Position numbers and translations under genes: made by a program. Positions 45,197 to 57,801 of a stretch of DNA of 64,000 nucleotides are shown here, piece after piece. The DNA lies in contig JAOPHQ010006259.1 of NCBI GenBank assembly GCA_030340625.1, positions 242,001 to 306,000 on the forward strand, in the 5' to 3' direction. The notes under the pieces are model-generated. The model saw nothing but the letters and a program-made list of their open reading frames with translations. It ran no database searches and was not told the DNA's origin. The stretch comes from Merluccius polli (Eukaryota; Chordata; Actinopteri; Gadiformes; Merlucciidae). Positions within the stretch are counted from its first letter, which is position 1, and every line of letters begins with the position of its first letter.

Positions 45197-45349
45197 TAAA
45201 TATAAAATAATACATGTGTATACCACTATTTTGTCTGTGAATTTAAAATACGTGAATTTGTTATACAAGTACACATTTCAAAGTATGAGTTCTTCTCAGG
45301 TCCTATTCTAAGTACAAGCATTTTGCAACATAATTACCTACCTATCCGA

Positions 45350-45764
45350 CCAGAGCTTGGCTGAGCTTAGCCCCATATGGGTTCAAATTTCATATCAGAT
45401 ATTTGAAATGACCTAGATTACTTGAGCGATGTCCTTATAATGAAATTCTGTTGATTTTTTTTCAATCCACTTCTTGTGCCGCTTCGTCGGTTGTTTACAT
45501 CCTAGGCTCATATCTCGGCAGCAAAAAAGAGCAAAGAGCCAGGCCGTGTTTGGAGTGCTGAGCTCATAAACAACCGATGAAGTGGATTTAAAAGTATATA
45601 AGGAGACCTGCGTGATTACGTGACTCTAGGTAATTTAAAATATCCGATATTGGAAAGTAGTTAAAAAGACCAATTAAGTTTTGTCCCCGATGATACACTC
45701 GGGCTACGCTGCTGCATTACAGAGCGCAGGGGCACATATCAGGCTAGGCTGAGCTAAGCCCTGG
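45350..45764. mobile_element. Candidate short inverted-repeat element in ALK 3' flank
   Basis: CCAGAGCTTGGCTGAGCTTA at 45350 faces the complement of CCAGGGCTTAGCTCAGCCTA ending at 45764, a terminal inverted repeat with few mismatches. Inside, AAATCCACTTC near 45580 and AATCCACTTCTTG near 45464 form a second inverted pair around an ACAACCGA motif. No duplication was identified. It may fall inside the ALK 3' UTR. Confidence 0.55.
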
Positions 45765-46124
45765 TTTTTGTTGTTGTTGTTGTTCGAAATAACCAGTCGA
45801 GTGGAATGGTTGGGGATGTGTATGAACATTTCTGGAATGTAAACTAAATGTTTGAAACCCATCAACATCTGGTTTCACAGCCGAGGGCAAACCGTAGCTA
45901 GCTAGCTAAACAAATGATGTGGGATCAACGTAAATTCTTCTGTGACAGTTTAATTAACTGTTTTGCTTAAACCCACCTTAGTTAGCAACTGTGGTTTTAG
46001 AGCAATGCTACATTTGGTTTACATTCCAAAAAGTTCTGGTTTTCATTCAGACACAGTGTTTCCTCCTGTGCTTCCATACAGGGGCCTTTCAATAGAGTAA
46101 TACAAAACAAGGTGAACACTCAGG

Positions 46125-46511
46125 CTAAAGCACGGTGGCATTATGGCCCTCCATCCTGGGCAGTCTTGGGTCCTGCACCGTCCCCATGGTTACCAGCAGC
46201 GGGCGGCTGTCCTCAGACATGCCTGAGCGACCCATGGTGGCCGAGGCAGGAAGGGAGGTTCCCCTCGGAGTGGAGGAGGTGGTGGTAGTGATGCTCACCG
46301 ACGGAGCGGGGGGCTGCGACGGCGGCGAGTTGGGCCCCCCCGCTAGGGTTGTCTCCAGGGGCACGCCCTGCTCCTGGAAGCCGTAGCCGATGTTCCCGCA
46401 GGGGAAGCGCCGCAGTCTGTAGAGGGGCACCGGGTGCAGGGCGGCCGAATCTAGAAGCAGGGGCGTCTGGGAGGCAGGTGGAGGTGGTGGGGGCAGCAGG
46501 GGTCTGCACAT

Positions 46512-46547
<36 letters not shown>

Positions 46548-47280
46548 GTGGTGGTGGTGGAGCATCTGGAGTTGATGCTGCTGCTGTTGCTGTTGCTGTT
46601 GGAGTTGGAGCTGGTGTTGGAACTGCTTGTGTTGGTGCTGGAGCCCCAGGGCCCCAGCCGCCTCCGCCACCGTCCGCCCGACCTGCTCCTGGCCCTCCCC
46701 CGGCACCCTGCTGCCACCTCCTCCTCCCCCCCCCACGCCTCCCTGCCTCTGCTGCTGCTGCTGCTGCTGCTGCTTTCTCTGCTGCTGCTGCAGGAACCAG
46801 GATCCATAGGTGGGGTTCCACAGGCTGGTAGGGCTTGCCGTTGCGGTCCTTTTCTGGCTGGTGGCCCTGGGCGAATGCCAGGTTGACGTGGCCGCCCTCG
46901 CAGGGGGGCTGGGCGGTGGAGGAGGAGACGGAGGAGGTGGCGGTGGTGGTGGCAGTGGAGAGCGTGGCGGAGGTCTGCGGGTGGGGCTGTGGGTGCTGGT
47001 GCTGCCGCAGGCATAGCAGGGGCTGCTGGGTGGCAAGCTGAGCTTTGGCTTCTGGTGCGCCAGGACCGGCCACTTCCCCACCACCTACTCCTCCTCTCCG
47101 GTTCTCCTCACCAGGGTAGGAGGGAGGCGGAGGCTGGACACCGCTACTGCCGTCTGGTGTCTGACCAACCACCAGTATCGCCGGCACAGAGGCGTCGTCG
47201 GGATTGGCGACCGCTTGCTCCTCTTCCTCTGGCATCGGGCCATACTCCACTGGCAATGGTGTGGTCACCACATCGGGGTC
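46125..47280 (-). CDS. alk: ALK last coding exon: cytoplasmic tail, with internal frame break
   Basis: The acceptor TTGTAG precedes 47280; TAG stop is at 46127-46125. The first frame reads DPDVVTTPLPVEYGPMPEEE, later GGHVNLAFAQGHQPEKDRNG, both matching human ALK. From 46833 downward only the next frame is homologous: PTSLWNPTYGSWF (NPTY at 46806-46817), then VPLYRLRRFPCGNIGYGF and QEQGVPLE. The shift is one base at a GGG (46831-46833, + strand). Read without it, the first frame ends at 46213 after an Ala-rich run and loses the NPTY site. Between NPTY and FPCGN lie long Gln and His runs. The final 75 or so residues hold no Tyr, so the human Y1604-type PLC-gamma site seems absent. The break may be a sequencing error or a real variant. 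Confidence 0.88.
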
Positions 47281-50200
47281 CTACAAGAAGGAAGAAAGAG
47301 GGAAGAAGAAGATCAGACTTGAAGAACCAAACGACCAGAAACGACCAGGGCTATTTTGAATATCTTTAAACCTGCACTATTGTAAGTTTTTCCAGTGGCT
47401 TAAATTGTAGCTACAGTTATAGCTTTATCATTTTCAGACGACAGCAAAAGCGGACCAGAATAAAACAATTTATAGAGAGTACATACATTTTATCCTTGAG
47501 AAACTTTCTAGTTCAGATATGTTTTAATGGAGCAAATAGCTGCAGTAGAAACATTACATAATGCAGGTTAAAACATGTAAATATAAATATATTAACTGCC
47601 ATCTTGGTATTTACCGTATGCTTCAATGTTGTTGGGCCAGGATTTAGGCCTAACCTGACAACATCGAAGCATATGCTGTCCGGACCACTACACATGTTCA
47701 CACCACGTTAGGGGGTTGATTTAACGGAGGCGTACACATGCATGATCATGTGTTACCTGCAAGCAGTAGTCGATCCTCTCCAAGATGGTGGAGAAGTTGG
47801 GCCTGTCCTCAGGCTGGTGCTGCCAGCTCTGCGTCATGATGCGGTACCTAAGATACACACACACGCCCACGCACGCGCGCACGCACACACACACACACAC
47901 ACACAAAACAGTTAAATTAAACATAATACAATAAATAAAACATCCCCCACTGGTATAAGCATGCCCTAATTAAATTCTCCCATCGCCTCTTTATAAAAAG
48001 GTATGTTTGTGAGCTTGTTGCAATCTCTTGTTGGGGGAAATTAACAGCAACCGCTGAGAGTTTTCCTTTGAGAATTACAACTTGAGAAAAACATGCTAAA
48101 CAAAACACGCTGATGCATTAACGAGACTTCTTACATATTTTTCTTGCTTTTTCAATTACCCATTGAGTCCTTTGTGAATGGCAGTGTAGTGGTTAGCTGC
48201 CGTCTACACCTAATGCATAGCATAGCAATGCATGGAGGGGCCATGTTCATTTTGGAGTGGTGACGGGGGCCAAGGAAGGTTTGCAGATTGTAAAATGATG
48301 GCGGAGGGGGAGCATGAAGCATGGAGTGAGCAGGTGTCTGTGCGTGTGTGTGAATGGGTGGCAGGAATGGACTGCAGGGGTTTCTGTAAGCTGGTAAAGC
48401 CACAAAGATGCCAGAATGAATATACTGCACACACTAAAATGTGTGAAACCATGCGAGAGAGAGAGAGCGAGTGAGAGCAAGAGAGTGAGAGAGAGAGAGC
48501 GAGAGAGCGAGACAGAGAGAGAGAGAAAGAGAGAGAGAGCGCTGAGCAGAATTTACAGTCACAGTGATGCACCGTTCGTGAAGTGTGCGGACAGTTGACG
48601 AGCGGCCGTGGAATTTATAGTCGCCGTTTCGCCTTAACATTGCTGTGGACGCCAGTTTGCGCTCTCTGCATGCGGAGCTCCAACATTTCAGAGCTGCGTG
48701 GCACGCTACAAACCGGCGTATGAACCTTGCGGCGGGGGGGGGGGGGGGGGGGGGGGGGGGGGCTCACGCAGTTCACGCATGGCGACTATAAATAAGGTTT
48801 TAGAGCAACTTAATGCAACCTTTATTTTCCCCCAGCTTGTGTCTGGCTTGCCATCAGGACATCATGAACATCTGTAATTATGTTTATCTATATGAAATAT
48901 ATATTGTATACACATAGCCAAGCACTGCCGGGCATTCGATTAATTCATCACAAATACATGAGCATCTGTCATATGGGAATGTTTATGAGGACTAATTGGA
49001 CCACATGGGAACATTATGCTCAAATTGTTCTCTTGGAAAGTGAACATTTTGAGTGGATGTGTGCGTGTATGTGTGTGTTAGGGTGTGTGTTGCCATTTTC
49101 TGCTCCAGGATTATGCTATTTTTGGTTCGATATTGCTGTCATCATAATTAACTAATGTCTGCCCCCTGGCAGGGGACAGAATTAATATTTAGTGTTTGTG
49201 TGTGTGTGTGTGTGTGTGTTCAGGTCTTCACTTACACTGGCCCAGGACAGTTTTTAGGAGGGTCCATCCTTCCCCCGTTGGTAACGAACTCCAGGACTTC
49301 CTGGTTGCTGCGGCTGGGATAGGGCATGTAACCCAGAGAGAAGATCTCCCACAGGAGGACCCCAAAGGACCTGAGAAAGAGAGACAGCCTTTCACTTTTT
49401 CTTGACAGTTTTCATTGTTCACTAAACATAACAACTGTTCAGGGAGTTTCTCTCAAAGGTTGTTTGATGACATTTACACATGTAGTTTCACAATTATTGA
49501 AGTAAAACAGAATGCCTCCAATATGTTTTTTTCCCCAGATATTATTATTCATTTTTATAAACTATTTACATTTTTATTGTAGATTTCACCAAGCATTTAA
49601 AAATCACTCAATGGTCTGTCCCTTCATTTTGTTTTCTGCAAAAATAAATAGCCAGTTTAGCTTGTTTCGACTGACAGACAATTAATGAGCAAGCGTTTTT
49701 TTGGGAGATGTTTTCTTTCGTTCAAATTTTCTTCTAGTGACAATAAAAGATCTCAGAGAACCCAATCATGGCGTTAATCTAGGGCGGTGTAAGACATAAT
49801 GAAACAACGATTCTCTTTGTGAACAATAAGGGCATTCATCAGAGTCATTGGGGATTTAAAATATAAGATGTGTGCGACAGATAGGGAGACAATGTGAGAA
49901 ACAAAGAGAGAGGCCATGGGGGTCAGTATGAACAATAATGAGCACAAGTGAGTTAAATAGAGATCAGTCAAAGTTGATAAGAACAGGAAAGAGGGCAGTA
50001 ATGACAAGATAGGAATGAGGAAGAGACCAGCAGCAAGAGGAGATTGTGAGACTGTGAGAAGAGAGATCAGTAGTGAAAATGTAAGATGTGAAAGAGAGAC
50101 CCGTAGCAAGAAGGTAAGCTCTGAAAGAGAGAACAGTAGTACAAAGGCTAGACGGGAAAGAGAGACCAGTAGTGAAAAGGTAAGATGTGATAGAGAGAAC

Positions 50201-53200
50201 AGTAGTGAAAATGCTAGATGGTAAAGAGAGACCAGCCGTGAAAAGGTAAGATGTGAAAGAGAGACCCATAGTGAAAATGTGAGATGGGCAGACATGACTC
50301 ACCATGTGTCAGTTTTGGAGGTGAAGATGCCCTCCATGAAGGCTTCTGGTGGCATCCACTTCACCGGAAGCATGGCACGCCCTCCTTTCCTGTAGTAACT
50401 GGCCCTACACACACATGCACGCACACACACACACGATCAGATATACACATGTACATATGTGCATGCGCATATGCACATTAATTGAACAAGCACAGACAGA
50501 CGTTCAATGCTTAATCTCTGATGGACAGTGTCCACAGAATAGCTCACTGACATTTTACAATGCTGATATTAAACTGTCCAATATGTCAGCCTGCACTTTA
50601 CATAATATTCAAATTAACTCACCAAATCATGGCACTATAGTGCAAAGCTAAATTAGCTATGCTAAAATCCATTGGAATTCCAATTGGAAAAGAATATAGC
50701 GTTTCCTGGGAAAAAGGACTTAATTTCCCATGGGTTTTATTACATTCTTTGCAAACCGTTACTTCTGCTTCTTAACTTTTAGTTAGCCTTGCATTTTCCG
50801 CATTCTGCATTATAAAACTGATTATGCAAAAAGTCAAACCATTTAGTAACCAACTGGGAAATTCAGAATGATTACAATATGTCAATATTTTGACTCAAGG
50901 CCTTATGCTCATGGGGTGTGTAGGTATATCTCAGCAGAGATTGGCAGGCACACCGCATTAAAGTATCTCAAGGGACCTAAAGGCATTAACACACTGGGGT
51001 GACATTGAGAGGTGGAAACAAATCGATGAAAGAGACAGATTTAGAAACAAAGCAACAAAACAAAAAGGAAAAAAAGACAGAAAGGAGACAAATGCCTGTT
51101 CAAAGCCATGTCGCCATGGCAACAGCAGCAGCATTCAAAAGTAGAGGCTTGGAGAGAGAAAAAGTGACGTACCACAATTCAGCAATTAATAGCTCTATCA
51201 AGCACACCCGTACACCGCCGATATATACCGTTTTTTATTTTTTACTAAATGCAACGTTTCAGTATAAAGGTTTCTAAGAATTCCTCAAGCAATTATCTCA
51301 ACCAGAGGTGGAAATAATTGCTGTTGCCGGCCGCTGCAGTAAACTGTGAACACGGTGGACACAGACGCAGTCTTATGTTTTATTAAGCTAGGAGGTAGGA
51401 TTATTTGCTGCTCACGCGCAAGATAATCCTGATTGCTGCTTGAGATAAGAGCATGGGCGTCACCATAATATAATTGGGGGGTGGGGGGCGGGACGTGCTC
51501 TCTAGCGCCTCGCGTTTTCGAACTACGGCAAGCGGTATTAGTCAAGATTCAAGAAGCTATGACAACACGATAACAACATGTCTTCAAACACCACTTCATC
51601 AAGTTTTGTTTCGGATGATGAGGTACGTTCAGTGCTCGAAGTGGAAAAAAATAAGTGCCGGTACGGTACTCCCTTATTCACATATAAGCGACGGGGGGGG
51701 GGGATATTAACCCCGGACCTACGACCGACGGGGGGGGATATTAACCCACCCCAGACCTACGACCGACGGGGGGGGATATTAACCCACCCCGGACCTGCGA
51801 CCGACGGGGGGGGGGGGGGATATTAACCCACCCCGGACCTACGACCGACGGGGGGGGGATATTAACCCACCCCGGACCTACGACCGCAGCCTGTGACAAG
51901 TGCCGGTACGCAAGAAAAAGTGCCGGTACGCTAAAGGGTAAAATGTAGAAGTGCCGGTACTGTGTACCGGTGCGTACCGGCCCACTTCGAGCACTGGGTA
52001 CGTTATTTCAAACAAACTTCAAACTGCATTGAATCATTAGTGTGAGCATGTATGAGTAATTACTCCTCGAGCAAGATAGTGAATTATGTTCTCATGTTTA
52101 TATCGTTTTTTAAGTGACAAGCGCGTCTCGCTAAGCTCCTTCTCTGTTCCACAGTCTCTGGCTCTGAGTGAAAACGCGTTTAGCCTTACCTGTACCACGT
52201 AGTAAGTGAGATTGTTGACAGAGATAATTGTACACCAATGGGGACTTATTTATGAATGAAGACGTTGATTTGAGGTAATAAATTACTAAAAAAACTACTT
52301 AGTGTCCCTTTAACACACAAAGCAGCATCACGCACGCATATGTCCCCCCCACTTTCAAAAAGCTGGTGACGCCCTTGGATAAGAGTCTCCAAGATATACA
52401 TCTGTGTCTGTACCAGGTGCAAAACGGAGACCAAAACATTGTGTTTTCTGTGAAATATATATATTTTTCTTTAATATATATATATATTTTTAAATATTCT
52501 TCTACACATAAAATGGTCAACTTGGTCATAGGATGTATAAGAAGCATGCCTGGCAGTGTTTAACATCCTGCAAAGAGGAAGAATCGGAAGCAGAAATCTG
52601 TAAAATGTCAGACATCTATTAGAGGAAGTGGGTGAATAACTAAAAGTACATATCTGGGTTTGGGGGGATCATCAGATGATGGATGAGCAGGTTCATGTTA
52701 CTTTATTTGTACCCGCAGGTAGAATTGGTTTGCAGTAGTAAAACAAGTTGTACATCCCGACACAACACTCCAGAGACAACAAAGACAGCAGATAGACATA
52801 ACAGATAAATATAACAAAACAAGACAAATAAATAAATGTTGCCACCATATCATCAGTGCAAAGGTCGCTACGACCGGTTCAACTCAGTGATGGCTGCCGG
52901 ACTAAAGCTGTTTTTATACCGCTTTGTTCTGCACTTTGGGACTCTAAACCTACCAGAAGGAAGAAGCTGAAGTTCATTATGCAAACGGTGGGAGACGTCA
53001 TTTGAAATTGAGCCAGTGATTCGCTGTAGCTGTCTAATGTACAGGGACGCTGAGTTAAGCTGTGACTCACCAATTAGCCTGCTTGACCGTTTAACAATTT
53101 GGTTCAGAGAGCTCCGGTTCTTAAGGGATAGGTTTCCAAACCATGACACCAGAGAAAAAGATTAAATAGATTAAATAAAAGCATGATAGAATAAGGTCAA

Positions 53201-56200
53201 CATGGTTCTGTCAATGTGGAAATAGGACCGTTTCTTCAAACAAAACAAATGCTGGTGCCCTTTTTTGCACACAGCTTCACAATTTACATCAAAGTTCAGT
53301 TTTGAGTCTAAGATTTTTGGAGGATGTCACTGTCAGACCCTTAATGGATGTGACTTCATGTGTGTGGGTCTTCTAAAATCAATGATCATGTATTTTGTCT
53401 CAGATATGTTTAGTTGCAGATAGGAATCCTCACACCACTTGACAAAGTCATCGATGAGCGGGCCGTGGCTGGTCTTATTGTCCTGGAGCCGACTGACAAT
53501 AACAGAATCATTAGCATATTTTAAGATGGTCCTATTTTCCCACCTGCTCTGACAGCTATTTGTGTAGAGGATAAATAATAGGGGGGGAAGCATGTATCCT
53601 TGTGGGGAGCCAGTTGAGGAGCAAATTTGGTCAGACACAGTTAGAGTTACCTTCACTCTTTGTGTCCTATTGGTTAGAAAGTGAAGAATCCAGCCGACAA
53701 GATTGTTACTCAAGTCCAATTGTTCCAAAAGCCTACTGGTTAAAATATGGGGTTGAATTGTTTTAAAGGCGGAGGAAAAATCAACATTAAGAATTATCAG
53801 AGACAGCTTGAGAATGTCAATGATCACCATCACTACCACAGACATGATTAAAATGAATTATCTAGTTTTGCTCCAAAAGCTGGCAAATGTTGATGCCAAG
53901 ATGTTTGCCTGCTGCCAAATGGTTTATGTTTTAATTCATTAGAGATCAATTTGTTGAAATGGGCCTAAATGGGCTTCATTAGCTGAGCTAAGTGGACCTA
54001 GAAACAAGAAACTTGTCTAGAAACTGTCAGGGTGAATGTTTTAGACTTTGAGCGGGAAGCTACCCTAAAAGCAGCACTGACAGGAACCATCAGATTGTCG
54101 TGCACAACATTTTACTGCAATATGGAGGTCACACACTGATAAACAAGCAATACATCACTGGCCACTGGCAAAAATGCACCTTGCTATTTGCTTGTCTTCT
54201 ATTTGACTTTGGACAAGAACCCCTCTTTGAATCGTACAGGTCTAACATGCAGCACTCGTACAAAACTGTGTTGCCTTTTCCTCTAAGCCATTAAATATTC
54301 AGAAAAAGGACCATTTATTTTTAATTAGCATGAAACCAACAATCTTCCAATCGATGGAAAAATCACTTTTTAATGCATAGCGGATTCATACACTGCATTT
54401 ATTACCACCACTAACACCACCAACAGGAGCCTGAGCCTAGGATTAGAGCTGACTTAAACACAGAAGCACAGATTTGATAGCACAAATAATATGCGTATGT
54501 GTGTGTGTGTGTGTGTGTGTGTTCGCGCGTTGTATAGATGAGCAATCATCTGAGGTGAGTGCATGAGTTAGGGCGGTAGGGCGTGTGAATTAGTGGGTGT
54601 GCATGTGCCCAGCACCTTCCTCATGTGGTGTGTGTGTGTGTGTGGGGGGGGGGTGTGTGTATGTGTGTGCGCATGTACAGTATATGTATAGTACAATGGG
54701 GTGGTGGGGACGGACACTTTCCCTCCCTTCCCTCCATACACAAGCCGTTCTCCGCATTGGATTGTGTTCTGTTCATTTATGGTCATGTTTAGAGATGGCC
54801 TGATGTGGAACAGAGACAGCTGTAACAGCAGCAGCATTACACGCTGGAGAGATGAGATACCGCACCCTGTCACAGCCCAATGATTTAACTACAAAATACA
54901 TGTGTGTGAGTTGCTAATCCTGCACTGTTGGGCTCCATAGTGAGATTTTGTATTTCGATTGCACTCAATGCGGTTAGCATACGATGCATACACAGTGAAT
55001 GTAAAACACATGGGAAACCAACTTCTTGCACAGCGCACCTGTAAATGTCCCGAGCCATCCCAAAGTCCCCGATCTTGGCCACTCTTCCTGGTCCCTTGCA
55101 GGTCAGCAAGCAATTTCGTGCGGCGATGTCCCTGAAAGAATGGCCGAATCGTTACACATATGCTTGCTTAACAAACCTTACGTACATTTGAAACCGATCC
55201 TAGCACTACCTGTGTGTGTGTGTGTGGCAATAGCAAGTGCGTGTGTTTTAGTTTTTCAAAGAACATGGACATTCACATAGGTACAACATTTAGATATATT
55301 CCACTCCACTTCCTATTTGTTCATGATCATTTACCTCTTACTTGATTTAATTTACAATACACCCCCCAGTCCTGATTATCAGTTTTACACAAAAAAAACG
55401 GGCGACCCGGGAGTTATTAAATTTGTTTTTTTGACTGCAGTAAGAGATAATCCTTAGGTCGACCAAAACGTGGTCACACCTTCCTTCCACTTTCACCCAA
55501 CAGGTCTATATATTGAAGTCACAAATATGAATAGGTACTTGACTTGTGTGCAAATATTTGACAGTCTACAGCCAGTTGGACTTCCATCCTGCTTTCTTCT
55601 GCTGTCAACAATATCATGTGGCAGATGTTCGTTCTAGAGGTCTTTCCGGTGGTTTCTTAGTGTTTGAGACATTTGAAGAGGCTCCCCTGCAAATCAATAG
55701 TGGAATCAAACAGCGTGGCTGCCCCGAGGCGAGCCATTCATACTCGTACGCTTTCCTATGCTGCTTCAATGGCTCCGCACACTTTTTGCCACCCCCAGAA
55801 TGGAACCAAAGGGACACCAGACAGTGGGTGGGTGGGGGGGGGGGGGGGGTTTCGTAAGAAGGAAATGTAGAGAGACAGAGAGGGAGAGAGAGAGAGAGAG
55901 TGAGAGAGAGAGATGGTAGAGTAATGGCTGCGAGATAAAAATGCATCAAATATGTCATTTTTTTGGTATTCCATGAGATTGTTTATTCCCTGAGAAAACA
56001 GTGATTTTTCACACGGCAGGTGATGCTGCTGTCTGGGAAAAGCAATTGTACCCATGATCTGTATTCTGGTGCCAAGGTGGGTGAATGCATTAGGCCTACA
56101 CCTCAAACGAAGCAGGAAAGAAAAGGAGCTGCAACCCTCTTAGGACATTTCTCTTTGATAAAATCAGATGAAAAGTCCCCCCCCCCCGCCCGTGCCGAGA

Positions 56201-57761
56201 TGATAGTCTCTTTCTGTGACGGCGTGTTAAGTGATTAATAAAGTAACAAATACATAAATAAACAGAAAAAAGCAATTAGCCAAGACATGGAATATAAGCT
56301 ACCACTGGGATTCTTGACGTGTACTCGCTTCTTCACACTCTCAAGTTCACTCCAGACCAAAGAAAAATGAACTGAAGAACTGCTCAAAACATCTCAAAAT
56401 GCCCATGAAGACCAAATGGTAGCCTAGTTCTTTCTACATAAATATATATAAATACATTCATATAAAAAAAGTTACATTTAAAAGAGGCCAACTCTCTTAA
56501 ATGTTCCTTTGATTGAAGCCCCTTTCCACACGTTTCTATGACGACGCCATGTTGACGATGCTCCAGAGTTAATTGCTTGTTATCCTGAGTGCATGTCGTC
56601 GCCGGCACCGGTGCCGGATGTGGCAGTCTAGATGAGCGCCAGGGAACCCAGAGCCATTGCAACACACTAAACTATATAACGCATGATTCTTGGGCTGTGG
56701 GGAATTAATAATAGATCGAGATAAGTCACCCGGTACAGTCTGGCTATAAATGTTCCTTTTGAACTTAAAGTCATCACAGCTATTGGGTGGGGGGGGGACT
56801 TGTATGTTTTTGTTCTTCTATAAATATATTTTAGCAGTCAGCAAGTTTGTGGATTTCAAGAGATAAAAACCATTCAGCACCATGCCGCTACGAAGCTCTA
56901 CAGCATAACCCCTCCCATTTGAACACGCACATGCACATCCTATATGAGCCTGGCACATGCAGAAACCGTCGCAGTCAGCGTGTCTATGAGAGCTTATGGG
57001 AAGGTTGCGACACCGCTTGCATGCACAATGCGCAACTATGATGTGATTAAACACATAACAAGAGCACCCTATATAAGATGTCACACTCTAGGCCCATTTG
57101 TTATACGTCATAAAAAACAATATATCTGATAATTGTTTCTCGGCGGGTGTTGTAACCCTATTATCTAACCAATCCTGTGTATTGCCTTGTTTATATGCTA
57201 ATTTACCTTGGAGGTGTCGGGGTCCCACCACCCCTGCCATGTATGTAAATATAATGCACATACTAAAAACGATGCATGTCTATTTGCTGGGGGAGGTTTT
57301 ATACAGTCAGTACACAGAACAACATGCATGGGTGAATATAACTTAGCATAACCAGCTCCACTGATGATCAGCGGTGGCCGTGGTGCTCTACAGGGCATAC
57401 ACAACAGATGTATTTTCAAAGGGAACCTACTTTCCATTCCACATTTCAGTTTGAAAATACAACATTGTCCGCCAAAATAGACAATCTTCAGGATTACAGA
57501 GGGAACATTTCAGTTCAAGTGATTGTATAAAATGTATTCCTTGAATCTATTAAGTTGAAAAAGAAAAGAAAGAAAACTTGAGACATTGTATCCCACTGAC
57601 TGCCATCAAAGCAGCCCGCTCTGTCAACCGTTGACACAAGGCTTCAAATCAGGAGGGTGCACTTTGAATATATAGCATGTCCCTGGAAACACAGAGAGGA
57701 ATAACAGCCAAGTGTTTTATGATGTTGTCACTCAACTCAGTGAAAGAGTGGAACGACATGC

Positions 57762-57801
<40 letters not shown>

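Noticed and set aside
46349..46831. + strand open frames opposite the ALK last exon
   Set aside because: They are Ala-, Leu- or Gly-run shadows of the GC-rich, trinucleotide-repeat exon on the other strand.
46213..47271. A single 352-codon open frame as the whole ALK tail
   Set aside because: Its second half (Ala/Arg/Gly-rich) has no ALK homology, while NPTYGSWF and FPCGN lie in the neighbouring frame; hence a frame break is the better reading.
48545..48800. Short element with TTTATAGTCGCC-like inverted ends
   Set aside because: Ends only partly match and no duplication was found, so not listed as an element.
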